A stretch of 64,000 nucleotides of DNA from a virus (IMGVR_UViG_3300028558_000001:62001-126000), one strand, 5' to 3'. Shown: positions 55,731-63,964, numbered from the stretch's first letter. A program made the numbers and translations. The notes: generated by a model from the sequence alone, not told the origin.

Positions 55731-57161
55731 CTATGAGAAATTATCAAATAGACTTTTGTTGAATTTACCTTTCTTCCTAGAACGGTCATTATCCTGTTCT
55801 CCAAAGAAAGTAGAATCCATAACAGGTCTATCGTCCTGAATTACTCCATCCCCATCAACGAGCAAGTTCTGGGCTGAGTCGTCTACATTGTAGAGACGCA
55901 TCTTAGACTTGTCAACTCCGACTACGAACTTATTATGTAGATCAAGAGAACCAAATCTATTTTTCAATTGCTTGAATACTAATTGTCCGAGTTTTCTAAG
56001 TTCTTCATTCTCGATAATGCCAAGCATGAAGTCTACCGTAAATGGAAGACCAGCAGATTCGGAAGTATCGGCAAGTGTAGGATCGGAGGATGACATGCCC
56101 TGTCTATTATACTGAGTACCAGAAATAATAGGAACATTTGCTTCTACTGCAAGACCACGTAATTCTTCTGCAATAGCTTTAATGTAGGAATATGAGTTAA
56201 CCGTTCCGCCCATCTTAATTCTAGATGAACAACAAATATTGATATAGTCAATATAGATAACATCTGGAATGAACTTCTTTTTAATCTTTAGTTCGTTTAG
56301 AAGATAACGGAAATGGGAAGCCCCGGCTGATCCAGTTGGATATTCTTTGATAATAAGTTTGCCGGTTGTTTTCTTCTTAACTCTGGCGATCTTCTTGTTA
56401 TACATTTCCTCTGGAATAGTTCCCATTTCGTCAAGAGGAATGTCGAGAAGGTTCGCGTCAATACGTTCTGCAATTCTTTCTTCTGCCATTTCAAGTGTGA
56501 TGTATAGGACGTTCCTACCATCCATTAGATTTGTAGCGGCCATGTGACACATAGCGCCGGTTTTAAACACGCCAGTACCGCCTAGAAGTACTGAGAGGGA
56601 CTTGCGAGGCAATCCGCCCTTTGTGATCTTGTTTAGATAATCAATATCGAATGGAATACGTTCTTCGATCTTATGATAGAATTCATATCTCTGATTAAAA
56701 TCTTCTAAGAAGTCATGTCCGATATTGGTATCAAAAGAAACTGCTAGGGCGTCTTGGAGAATGCCGGGAATGGCATCCTTAGTTAATGTTGACTTCTCCT
56801 TTTCATTTAAAATTTTAATTGATGAATGAATAGCATTATAGATAGATTTGTCCTGACAGAATGTTTCTGTTTGATCAAATAGCCAGTCTGTTGACGTTTT
56901 CTCGTCAAGCGAGAAGTTGGCGATCTTATCTTTGATTTCTTCAAATTGATCATCTGAAATCTTACTTGAATTTGATAGGTCAATGGCTAGTGATTCCTGT
57001 GATGGGAATGAGCCGTACTTGTTAACGTATGTATCAATTAGTTCAAATAAAACTTTGTCTTGATAGTCTGAGAAGTATTCTGTTTTGAGGAAGGGGAAAA
57101 TCTTTCTAGAATATGTTTCATTTAGTATTAGATTAGAAAAAATGATATTCTCGAAACTCAA
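55731..57161 (-). CDS. 41: Replicative DNA helicase-primase subunit gp41
   Basis: 476 residues (T4 gp41 475). RecA-type DnaB core: LLGGTGVFKTGAMCHMAATN (Walker A variant), VLYITLEMAEERIAERIDANLL, VIYIDYINICCS (Walker B), IISGTQYNRQG, and the C-terminal KNRFGSLDLHNKFVVGVD. It unwinds the fork as a hexamer, loaded by gp59, coupled to primase gp61. Upstream lie an 80-residue gene and uvsX, the order seen in cyanophage relatives. A near-consensus promoter is embedded near its 3' end. Confidence 0.94.
   Translation of the reverse strand: MSFENIIFSNLILNETYSRKIFPFLKTEYFSDYQDKVLFELIDTYVNKYGSFPSQESLAIDLSNSSKISDDQFEEIKDKIANFSLDEKTSTDWLFDQTETFCQDKSIYNAIHSSIKILNEKEKSTLTKDAIPGILQDALAVSFDTNIGHDFLEDFNQRYEFYHKIEERIPFDIDYLNKITKGGLPRKSLSVLLGGTGVFKTGAMCHMAATNLMDGRNVLYITLEMAEERIAERIDANLLDIPLDEMGTIPEEMYNKKIARVKKKTTGKLIIKEYPTGSAGASHFRYLLNELKIKKKFIPDVIYIDYINICCSSRIKMGGTVNSYSYIKAIAEELRGLAVEANVPIISGTQYNRQGMSSSDPTLADTSESAGLPFTVDFMLGIIENEELRKLGQLVFKQLKNRFGSLDLHNKFVVGVDKSKMRLYNVDDSAQNLLVDGDGVIQDDRPVMDSTFFGEQDNDRSRKKGKFNKSLFDNFS
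55887..55915 (-). promoter_or_regulatory. Sigma-70-type promoter in the 3' part of gp41
   Basis: Minus strand: TTGACA (55915-55910), 17 bases, TACAAT (55892-55887; one mismatch), about 165 bases ahead of the 54-residue membrane gene. Likely drives the four small genes and hicA. Confidence 0.6.
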
Positions 57162-57164
57162 TTA

Positions 57165-57407
57165 TTATCCTTCGTATGGTTGTTGTGGGATTGACTTAAT
57201 TACCAGATTGATTGTTTTTACTTGATGTTCAATCGTAGAATTAATATAAGCTACCGCTTCTTCCTTTGAAGAAAACTGGTGATATGTGGCGTTGTTTGTC
57301 ACAACGCCACTATCTGGATGCTCGGAGATAATTCTAAAATTAGTCTTAAAGTCATATAGAACGTAGTCGAAAACAACGTACCACGTTAAGGCTAATTCAT
57401 TACTCAT
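57165..57407 (-). CDS. Hypothetical protein between uvsX and gp41
   Basis: 80 residues, beta-rich start (LTWYVVFDYVLYDFKTNFRIISEH) then a helix (SSKEEAVAYINSTIEHQVKTINLVI). AAGGAG before the ATG. In T4 the gene between uvsX and 41 is 40, but no likeness can be claimed. Ends three bases before gp41. Confidence 0.58.
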   Translation of the reverse strand: MSNELALTWYVVFDYVLYDFKTNFRIISEHPDSGVVTNNATYHQFSSKEEAVAYINSTIEHQVKTINLVIKSIPQQPYEG

Positions 57408-57436
57408 AATATATCACTCCTTCAAGTAATTGTCAA
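57408..57436 (-). promoter_or_regulatory. Sigma-70-type promoter overlapping the start of the 80-residue gene
   Basis: Minus strand: TTGACA (57436-57431), 17 bases, TATATT (57413-57408; one mismatch). The -35 comes from the uvsX stop region. The start point would fall a few bases inside the 80-residue gene, so it would serve gp41 instead. Confidence 0.45.
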
Positions 57437-58536
57437 TGCAACATTTGCTTTCCTGTAGACCAATCTGGATCGGAGTCAGTATCAATTTCGTAGTCGGTTG
57501 GTTCAGACTCATAAGTATCATTATGAGAATTAACTAACTTGAACTTGTCAGATACGAACTTCGTAAACTTTGGATTGGCTAGAATATCATCCCAAAACTC
57601 GGCTGTATTTGTCGCACTTTCGCGAAGACTTGGTTCTGAGACAACCCCATCTTCATCTACCTTGGCGTACCAACCAACTTTAGGTTTAACAACAATTCCG
57701 CAGTCAAGAGCTAGATCAAGTAGACCAGAATACTTCTGAATTCCCTTGTCATAAAGAACTTGGAATGGTAACTTGGAACGTTCCTTGACGAAACGGGACT
57801 TCTCTACATTGAGAGTAAAGTTCCAACCGACAATATCAGTTCCTACTTTTTCTTGTGCCTTAGAGATAATGAAAGCCTGATTGGCAGAATACATTAGTCC
57901 AGTACCACCAGAAATAATGGTTTTGCCATACATCTTCATTTCTTCATAAGTGTGACAGATAGCAATACAAGGAACGTCCTTGGCTACGAGAGAGGGTGTT
58001 ACCATACGGAACAGTCCCTTCATAACCTTTGCTCTTTGCATTTCTGCCTTGCTCTCACCATCTAGAGCATCTTCTAGTTCCTTAAGAGAAGCAGTATTGC
58101 CTACTGAGTCAATTAGGAAGATTACCTTATCTCCACGATTGATTTCCTTTAACTGCTTAACAATATCGTACTTAAGCATTTCAAGATGTTCAATCGGAAC
58201 GTGCATAACACGTTTCGGATCAATGCCCTGAGATTCTAGATATTTTGGAGTAATTCCACCTTCTGAGTCATAGAAGATACAGACAGCATCTTCATACTTG
58301 CTTAAATAAGCTCTGACACATACTAGTGAGATATTTGTTTTGAATGTCTTACTTGGACCGGCAATGAGGGTTAGACCAGAAGATAGTCCACCATCAACTT
58401 CACCTGAGAACGCAATATTAACGATTGGAATATCGGTAGCAATTACGTCTTTATCATTAAAAAATTCGGATTCATCTAAGACAGAAGCAAATTTTGTTGG
58501 AGAGTTTTTTAATAGCCTCTGCATAAGTTTATTCAT
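57433..58536 (-). CDS. uvsX: UvsX recombinase
   Basis: 367 residues (T4 UvsX 391), RecA fold. Motifs: LIAGPSKTFKTNISLVCVRAYL (Walker A as in T4 GPSKSFKSN), CIFYDSEGGIT, KVIFLIDSVGNTASLKELEDAL (Walker B), CIAICHTYEEMKMYGKTIISGGTG, and an acidic C-tail (TDYEIDTDSDPDW). It catalyses strand exchange and recombination-dependent replication. Its gene follows the macro-domain gene, in the order 43-macro-uvsX-41. Confidence 0.95.
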   Translation of the reverse strand: MNKLMQRLLKNSPTKFASVLDESEFFNDKDVIATDIPIVNIAFSGEVDGGLSSGLTLIAGPSKTFKTNISLVCVRAYLSKYEDAVCIFYDSEGGITPKYLESQGIDPKRVMHVPIEHLEMLKYDIVKQLKEINRGDKVIFLIDSVGNTASLKELEDALDGESKAEMQRAKVMKGLFRMVTPSLVAKDVPCIAICHTYEEMKMYGKTIISGGTGLMYSANQAFIISKAQEKVGTDIVGWNFTLNVEKSRFVKERSKLPFQVLYDKGIQKYSGLLDLALDCGIVVKPKVGWYAKVDEDGVVSEPSLRESATNTAEFWDDILANPKFTKFVSDKFKLVNSHNDTYESEPTDYEIDTDSDPDWSTGKQMLH

Positions 58537-58570
58537 TTAGTTTCCTTTTGTTATGAGTTTATTGTAGTTA

Positions 58571-58592
58571 ATGTCCGTTCTCACGCGGACAT
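58571..58592 (-). terminator. Short hairpin between the macro-domain gene and uvsX
   Basis: ATGTCCG (58571-58577) pairs with CGGACAT (58586-58592), eight-base loop. No U-run. It may attenuate or process the macro/uvsX transcript. Confidence 0.35.
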
Positions 58593-58600
58593 ACTATTTA

Positions 58601-59035
58601 TCAAACATCATAACCAAAACTCATCTTTGTCCTTTCTTTTAATGGCATACCTAACCATGTAAATTCATCAGAATCGTTACCCTCTAGAATATCTAGAAAT
58701 CTAGCTGGCAACTTGACATTATCTAAGTCCATAGTTTCTTTGAATAGTGGAGCAATTTCTTCTGGAGTATAACCAGCAAGACCGCATCCAATTTCTGTAA
58801 CCATAAAAGTAAAGACTCCATGAATTTTGGCGTCTTTGATAAATTCGTTTACATAGACTTTGATCTTATCTAGGTCTAGTGTTTTTAGTTTTCTATCTTT
58901 AGTTGGAATTGCATAGGAATAGCCTTGAATTCCTACGCCCTGACCAATGATAGCGCCATGATTTTTATAGGCGAACAGAGCGGCACCCGCGCCATGTCTA
59001 CCAGCTTCGTTAGAACCGAATACGAAAATGTTCAT
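58601..59035 (-). CDS. Macro-domain-like protein
   Basis: 144 residues. The N-terminus NIFVFGSNEAGRHGAGAALFAYKNHGAIIGQGVGIQGYSYAIPTKD has the look of macro-domain ADP-ribose-binding proteins, with a conserved N-x-GxHGAGAA loop and a second Gly-rich loop (VTEIGCGLAGYTPEEIAPLF). Such phage proteins may remove ADP-ribose from nucleic acid or protein, for instance against host ADP-ribosyltransferase defence. It ends 64 bases before uvsX on the same strand. Confidence 0.75.
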   Translation of the reverse strand: MNIFVFGSNEAGRHGAGAALFAYKNHGAIIGQGVGIQGYSYAIPTKDRKLKTLDLDKIKVYVNEFIKDAKIHGVFTFMVTEIGCGLAGYTPEEIAPLFKETMDLDNVKLPARFLDILEGNDSDEFTWLGMPLKERTKMSFGYDV

Positions 59036-59037
59036 GA

Positions 59038-59367
59038 TTAATCCGTTGTGGTTGGAGTTGCCAAAGGTACTGCTTGATAGTGATCAAATAAACTACTCAT
59101 ATCATATTCAATATATTGTACTCCATGAGTTTCTTGGGGGATTTCAACAGTATATTCAGAACTTAAATTCCTAGCTCCTTCCTGTACTGTAGTACGAACA
59201 TATTCAATTGGTGGGGAATATTCATACTGGAGAGTAGCGCCACCACAGGGATTCTGCCCTGTTGGAAAAGGTTCACTAGTTTCCGTTACTTCGTCTACCC
59301 AAGCTATATTATATTTCTTTATTGGTGGCTCTATTACAGAATATTCAACTAATGGGTGTTTAAACAT
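59038..59367 (-). CDS. Hypothetical protein after DNA polymerase
   Basis: 109 residues, Pro/Thr/Tyr rich, low helix content (YSVIEPPIKKYNIAWVDEV, YEYSPPIEYVRTTVQ). Two bases separate it from the macro-domain gene. No motif recognised. AAAAGGAGAAT precedes the ATG. Confidence 0.55.
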   Translation of the reverse strand: MFKHPLVEYSVIEPPIKKYNIAWVDEVTETSEPFPTGQNPCGGATLQYEYSPPIEYVRTTVQEGARNLSSEYTVEIPQETHGVQYIEYDMSSLFDHYQAVPLATPTTTD

Positions 59368-59382
59368 AATATTCTCCTTTTG

Positions 59383-61893
59383 TTACCAACCTAGATCAAA
59401 TATGTCGTCTAAAGTAGCTGACTTATTTGGTTCCCATCCTACTGCTTTAAGAATAGTTGTGATTGGTGTTAGATAGTTCTTCTCAAACTGACGTTGATAA
59501 TCAATATATTGATCTAACCCTAATTCTTCTGGAAGCTCATCCACTACAGAAATAACTTCACTAAATGTAGGATTAGGCATTTTAAGATAAGTAATTCTGA
59601 TCTTATCTTCACTCTTAACCAAAGGTAGTTTTTTATCAAGTTTTTTCTTGACTAGAAAATCATTATAGACTAATGCCCCTTTGACATGATAAGGAGAACC
59701 TTTAAGATAGATGTTAGAAGAAGACTGATAACCTTTTAGATTATTAGCTGTGCCGGGAGTTGAAATATCTTTAAATGATTTGGTAAAGAAGTCTTTCTTT
59801 ACTTCCTCAATATATTTGACAACAGTATCCTCATCTGTTGTCATAATAAGTTTAATAGACTTCTTCAAATAATCTTTACAAATCATAGGTGTAGAAGACC
59901 TATTTGTTTCTAGTCCAACAGTTTTTAACTTAGGCTCGTCATAAGTAATTCCTTTGGAATTCATTACACTAAGAGCGTAGTGCTTCTTACCTGTCCAGAT
60001 TGCACGATCAGCAATATTCTCTCGCGCCATCCGAATCTTGTTTTTATAAGAATTCATGTAGACATGAAGTTCTTCAAAGGCGTCCTTAATGACCTTATCA
60101 AGATGGTTATTATAGAACTTCTCAAGGGCTTTGACAATCTCTTTTTTGTCAGTAATGCCAAGTTTTTTGACTAGAGCCTCAAGTGTAAAGTAGCAAGAAT
60201 CGGTATCTCCACCGACTAGATAATCTACGTCTACCGTCTTGAGAACTTTGTTTAGATACTTGTTGATCCTGTCTGCTACCCACCGTACTGCTAACTGACC
60301 AGAGAGCGTTACAGCTTCCGCCAGATCGACAGAATACCAACGACAATACTTGTTTGACAACATTCCATAGAAAGCGTTAATAGCGATCTTTAGTGCCATC
60401 TGCATAGCATCTAGGGAAGCCATCTTGTTCTTTGTCTCTAAGTCAATCTCTTTCCCGTTTGTTTCTTTCTCTAGTTTCTCTAACTGATCCTGATAGAAAG
60501 CTCTCTTATCGAAGAATGATTCCATGATTTCTGCCATAAATCCTTTGTTACCTTTAGAGAAGCAACAAAGATTTCCAGCAACAGACATATCATTAGCATC
60601 AATCTGACCGCGATGAACTTCTAGCGCACCATCAAGTAACTGATCAATAGTTAGTCTACCAATTTTTCCTAAGAATGATTCAGGAGAAATATTATAACTC
60701 ATAATCTGATGTGGATAACTTGATTTAATATCAACTGACAAAAGCCAGTGATACATTCCCGGTTCAGTTTCCTTAACGAAACCTCCTTCAAATGGGCGCA
60801 TGATTTCGGGCATGTCAAACTTGGGAATGACTTGATTCTTATCACCAAGAATATGATGAATACCAACATCCCAAGGCTTCACGGTTCCAAAAGCGTCTTT
60901 ATAATTACATTTATAAAGATAAGCTAGAGAGAATGCAACATTAAGAAATCCTAGCTTGGCGTCAAGCATATCGACTAGAACAACGTCATGAATATTATAA
61001 TCAATAAACAATTCAAAATTCTTTTCATATAGATCATTTAGATTTTTATAACCCAATGTTCTATAATCAATCTTGTTCTCGTTTAATTCAACTGATACGA
61101 TATAATCTAGAGAATATGATTCTTGGTTCTTAAATGAGAACTTCTTATATAGAGCCATATAATCTAGGACAGCTACACCAGCAATATCCCATACCTGATT
61201 TTCATCACCGAACTTGCCAGCTACCTCGTGTGACTCAAGAAGACCCCAAGGAGACATGCGCTTGGCAGCTTCTTCTGATAATACAAGACTGATACGATTG
61301 ATTAGAAATGGAATATCGTATGTTTCAATATTCCATCCGGTAACTACATCTGGATCAAGCATTTGCCAGATTTCAAGGAATTTATATAGTAATTCCTTTT
61401 CATCTTTACAAAGGTAGTAGAAGATATTATCTTCCTTTACTTTGTAATACTTTGTTCCAATGATATATGTCTTGCCATCTTTTCTTAATGTGATAGCCGT
61501 GATAGGTACTGGAGTGTTACGAACATCAATTGGACCATCAATCCAATTTTCAATATCCAATGAAACAACAGAAATAAGGGAACGGTCAAAATGAACCTCT
61601 CCCTTAAATTCATCATTAATATAAAGATATTCGAAATTTGTTAAACCAAAGTAATCAAAACCAGAAGTATCTTTATTTTCCCATAGATACTTTTTGGCAG
61701 AAGAAATAGAATCAAACTCTTTCTTATAGACGTGCTTTCCTTCTACGGTAGTATAACCAGTAGGCTTATTTGATGGAAGAAAGATATATGGTTCATAATT
61801 GAACTTCTCTTGAATTCTTTTACCATTCTGAATACCACGATATAAAATCTTACCCTTATGTACTCGACAGTTTGTATAAAATGTATTATTCAT
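59383..61893 (-). CDS. 43: DNA polymerase gp43 (family B)
   Basis: 836 residues (T4 gp43 898). The 3'-5' exonuclease has VVSLDIENWID (Exo I), TGWNIETYDIPFLINR (Exo II) and YNIHDVVLVD (Exo III). The polymerase has SVDIKSSYPHQI (motif A), KIAINAFYGMLSNKYC (motif B) and VGGDTDSCYF (motif C, catalytic Asp pair). The C-terminus ends SATLDDIFDLGW, which would bind the sliding clamp. The frame is unbroken, without intron or split. A possible early promoter is upstream of the small gene before it. Confidence 0.97.
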   Translation of the reverse strand: MNNTFYTNCRVHKGKILYRGIQNGKRIQEKFNYEPYIFLPSNKPTGYTTVEGKHVYKKEFDSISSAKKYLWENKDTSGFDYFGLTNFEYLYINDEFKGEVHFDRSLISVVSLDIENWIDGPIDVRNTPVPITAITLRKDGKTYIIGTKYYKVKEDNIFYYLCKDEKELLYKFLEIWQMLDPDVVTGWNIETYDIPFLINRISLVLSEEAAKRMSPWGLLESHEVAGKFGDENQVWDIAGVAVLDYMALYKKFSFKNQESYSLDYIVSVELNENKIDYRTLGYKNLNDLYEKNFELFIDYNIHDVVLVDMLDAKLGFLNVAFSLAYLYKCNYKDAFGTVKPWDVGIHHILGDKNQVIPKFDMPEIMRPFEGGFVKETEPGMYHWLLSVDIKSSYPHQIMSYNISPESFLGKIGRLTIDQLLDGALEVHRGQIDANDMSVAGNLCCFSKGNKGFMAEIMESFFDKRAFYQDQLEKLEKETNGKEIDLETKNKMASLDAMQMALKIAINAFYGMLSNKYCRWYSVDLAEAVTLSGQLAVRWVADRINKYLNKVLKTVDVDYLVGGDTDSCYFTLEALVKKLGITDKKEIVKALEKFYNNHLDKVIKDAFEELHVYMNSYKNKIRMARENIADRAIWTGKKHYALSVMNSKGITYDEPKLKTVGLETNRSSTPMICKDYLKKSIKLIMTTDEDTVVKYIEEVKKDFFTKSFKDISTPGTANNLKGYQSSSNIYLKGSPYHVKGALVYNDFLVKKKLDKKLPLVKSEDKIRITYLKMPNPTFSEVISVVDELPEELGLDQYIDYQRQFEKNYLTPITTILKAVGWEPNKSATLDDIFDLGW

Positions 61894-61900
61894 GATTTCC

Positions 61901-62125
61901 TTAGTGTAGTGTTACGGTTTTGTCAATATATTCTTGTGGCATAACGTATAGTGAACTTTCTACACTATCATAAAGATAGACTGGAGTCAACCCTGCATTT
62001 TCATAAATCAGTCCCTTGGCAAACGCTCGCCCGTAACCAGTGTCAAGACCAGCTTTATACATAGCCGTGATGATCGAATACGTTGGAATTACCTGTACAT
62101 CATCAAGGTTAAATTCTTTTGCCAT
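61901..62125 (-). CDS. Small protein upstream of DNA polymerase
   Basis: 74 residues from ATG 62125 (AAGGAAC upstream; a UUG at 62140 in frame lacks one). Sequence: MAKEFNLDDVQVIPTYSIITAM, later GYGRAFAKGLIYENAGLTPVYLYD. Seven bases separate it from gene 43. No family recognised; probably expressed with the polymerase. Confidence 0.6.
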   Translation of the reverse strand: MAKEFNLDDVQVIPTYSIITAMYKAGLDTGYGRAFAKGLIYENAGLTPVYLYDSVESSLYVMPQEYIDKTVTLH

Positions 62126-62138
62126 TTTAGTTCCTTTC

Positions 62139-62146
62139 AATAAATA
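62139..62146 (+). promoter_or_regulatory. Late-type octamer AATAAATA ahead of the spanin genes
   Basis: AATAAATA on the plus strand, 24 bases before the i-spanin ATG, with AAGGAG between. Fits late expression of lysis genes. Confidence 0.5.
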
Positions 62147-62148
62147 GT

Positions 62149-62177
62149 ATTATATAACCAAGGAGTATTTATGTTAG
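62149..62177 (-). promoter_or_regulatory. Possible sigma-70 promoter for the DNA polymerase operon
   Basis: Minus strand: CTAACA (62177-62172; two mismatches), 17 bases, TATAAT (62154-62149). It diverges from the late octamer of the spanins and lies 24 bases before the small gene upstream of gene 43. Confidence 0.5.
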
Positions 62178-62539
62178 CGTTTTTATTAAGTCCACTAGGA
62201 AAAATTGCTATGTATGTTGTGGCAGGACTTACAGCAATTACCATTGTTTGGGGAGCCGTGGCCTACCACGATAGCCAAGTCAAACAAATGGCTACATACG
62301 AATATAACCAGAAGCAGCTTGAACAGACTGTTAAAGATCAGGCCGACCAGATCAGTAAGCTTCGACAAACAGATGTTGACCAGCAAGCAATTGTTGATGC
62401 TGTTTCCCAAAAGAACAATGATCTAAATCAAAAAACTGATGCTATTAATAATTACATTTCAAATCAACCAGCAGATAAGAATGCTGTTTCTCCAATTATT
62501 ATTGATACTCTAAACAAGTTAAAGGTATTACAACAATGA
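62171..62539 (+). CDS. Rz: Rz-like inner-membrane spanin subunit
   Basis: 122 residues. One N-terminal membrane segment (IAMYVVAGLTAITIVWGAVAY) followed by about 70 residues of Gln/Asp-rich coiled coil (NQKQLEQTVKDQADQISKLRQ) and a short end. This is the i-spanin layout. The next gene is a lipoprotein overlapping it by four bases, the common Rz/Rz1 arrangement. Together they fuse inner and outer membranes at lysis. Confidence 0.85.
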   Translation: MLAFLLSPLGKIAMYVVAGLTAITIVWGAVAYHDSQVKQMATYEYNQKQLEQTVKDQADQISKLRQTDVDQQAIVDAVSQKNNDLNQKTDAINNYISNQPADKNAVSPIIIDTLNKLKVLQQ

Positions 62540-62811
62540 AGAAACTTTTTATTCTACCAATCCTTTTAATGCTAGGTGCATGTGATCCTACTGGTGGTCA
62601 AGTAATAAGAGCTAATAGCTATATTGTTATCTCACCGCCAGCAGAATTATATAACTGTCCTGTTGTGCGCGTTCCTGATACCAAAGGATTGACAAATCAA
62701 GATGTTGCTAGATTTATTCTACAACAATATAAGGCAAATGTCACATGCTATAATAGCTTAATGGCTATCAAGAAATACGCAGATCAGGTTAAGAAAATCT
62801 ATACAAATTAA
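62536..62811 (+). CDS. Rz1: Rz1-like outer-membrane lipoprotein spanin
   Basis: 91 residues. Lipoprotein signal MKKLFILPILLMLGAC with Cys16 in a lipobox (LGAC), then a periplasmic part (YIVISPPAELYNCPVVRVPDTKGL) with a short Pro-rich stretch and helical end. It overlaps the i-spanin stop (ATGA). The PPAELY-x-x-CP motif is common in phage o-spanins of this type. Convergent overlap of four bases with the 38-residue gene. Confidence 0.85.
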   Translation: MKKLFILPILLMLGACDPTGGQVIRANSYIVISPPAELYNCPVVRVPDTKGLTNQDVARFILQQYKANVTCYNSLMAIKKYADQVKKIYTN

Positions 62812-62924
62812 CCAGCCTCACTCAATGGTTCATATCGAATAATATAAAAAGAAGTCCCTACATAATAGCCGACTTCCCACATATTCAATTCAATATTATA
62901 ACGTTTTGTTAATTTCTGTTCCAT
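62808..62924 (-). CDS. Possible 38-residue protein
   Basis: Starts at ATG 62924, which overlaps the preceding TAA (TAATG), and ends over the Rz1 stop. Sequence: MEQKLTKRYNIELNMWEVGYY and VGTSFYIIRYEPLSEAG, a beta-hairpin-like peptide. Coupled position supports it, length argues for caution. Confidence 0.42.
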   Translation of the reverse strand: MEQKLTKRYNIELNMWEVGYYVGTSFYIIRYEPLSEAG

Positions 62925-63094
62925 TAGTCTACCCCTATTAATGGTTTTCCAACTAAAGTAAAATTCTTGTAGAGAGACGAAAGCCTCTCTACAAATCGTT
63001 TGGCGTCTATAAACGAATCAAATCTAATTCTCTTTTCGATTAGAAAGTTTCTATTGACAGCCGACTTAATGTTATATGAAACTGTTACTGACAT
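62924..63094 (-). CDS. Small hypothetical protein
   Basis: 56 residues, AAAGGAG seven bases before the ATG. Sequence: MSVTVSYNIKSAVNRNF, IEKRIRFDSFIDAKRFVERLSS, LYKNFTLVGKPLIGVD, an alpha-beta protein. Upstream is a gap of 24 bases. Function unknown. Confidence 0.55.
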   Translation of the reverse strand: MSVTVSYNIKSAVNRNFLIEKRIRFDSFIDAKRFVERLSSLYKNFTLVGKPLIGVD

Positions 63095-63118
63095 TATCGG
63101 CTCCTTTTCTTTTTAAAA

Positions 63119-63424
63119 CTAATCCACCAAATCATGAAGTTTAGCAGAAGTTAAAATAGATGTTAGGCATCTTGGTAGAATGGCTGGCTTGAAACGAGAA
63201 ATATCGAATCCTTGTGGGTCTCTTTTTCTATTAATTTCATCTACCACAACTATAAAACCAGAAATAGACCTTTCCCATATCTCAATTGACCTAACAGTAT
63301 AAAGACTTCCTTTTTTCAATCCATCTAAATCATCATCATATTTAATATGCTTTAATTGACATGATGTAGGATTATCATCAATACAAATGATAAAAGCTCC
63401 GGGTTGAGTCATTGCTGAAATCAT
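63119..63424 (-). CDS. Small beta protein of a phage family
   Basis: 101 residues with a pattern common to short phage proteins: LKKGSLYTVRSIEIWERSISGFIVVVDEIN then GFDISRFKPAIL. This single-domain fold (K-x-G-x-x-YTV, later RFKP) recurs in many phages, function unknown. A late-strand or early role cannot be read here. Confidence 0.6.
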   Translation of the reverse strand: MISAMTQPGAFIICIDDNPTSCQLKHIKYDDDLDGLKKGSLYTVRSIEIWERSISGFIVVVDEINRKRDPQGFDISRFKPAILPRCLTSILTSAKLHDLVD

Positions 63425-63426
63425 TA

Positions 63427-63630
63427 TTAAAGCCCTTTCTCTCCTAGCTCAGTTTTACAATACAAGTCTAGAGCAGTTAACACGTCTATATAGGATGAAT
63501 ATGGACCAATCTTATTTCCCCACGTTTCATCCCAAAAGTAGAAATCTTCTCCATCCTGCAAAACAACTTTATCTAAAAAGTCTTGCTCGTAATGTCGCAT
63601 CCAAAGCTTATTGGTAATATTTGACACCAT
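63427..63630 (-). CDS. Small hypothetical protein
   Basis: 67 residues from ATG 63630 (AGGAG five bases upstream; the frame is open to 63651). Aromatic-rich: WMRHYEQDFLDKVVLQDGEDFYFWDETWGNK. Overlaps the end of the next gene upstream by 23 bases. Function unknown. Confidence 0.5.
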   Translation of the reverse strand: MVSNITNKLWMRHYEQDFLDKVVLQDGEDFYFWDETWGNKIGPYSSYIDVLTALDLYCKTELGEKGL

Positions 63631-63853
63631 ACATACTCCTGAGCACGTCAATTGTAATATCCTGCTTGTAGTACGAATCTACGAACATTTTGATTTCATC
63701 ATCTAGGAAATCATAATGGTCATAGTTGGTCAGACCTTCCGTAAAATCTTCAAAGTCCTCTTCGCTCAGCATTTCCCTCATTATGTCTTTGTAAGTGTCC
63801 TGATAGCTTCTTCTGCCATTACGGAAATGGTCTAGATAAATTAATACGCACAT
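63608..63853 (-). CDS. Small acidic hypothetical protein
   Basis: 81 residues; acidic and aromatic (SEEDFEDFTEGLTNYDHYDFLDDEIKMF). GGAGTTGGAAT precedes the ATG at 63853. The upstream 147 bases hold no gene. Function unknown. Confidence 0.52.
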   Translation of the reverse strand: MCVLIYLDHFRNGRRSYQDTYKDIMREMLSEEDFEDFTEGLTNYDHYDFLDDEIKMFVDSYYKQDITIDVLRSMYGVKYYQ

Positions 63854-63964
63854 TCTAATTCCAACTCCTTATTTCACCAAAATAACTGCGAATCAATCGC
63901 TTAGTTATTTGATATGCCACATTATGGACTAATTCAAGCAACCTGCGCCATCGAAATTACACAA

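Noticed and set aside
58595-58602. GATAAATA upstream of uvsX on the minus strand
   Set aside because: uvsX is expected to be early/middle, and the octamer overlaps the macro-domain stop codon; probably chance.
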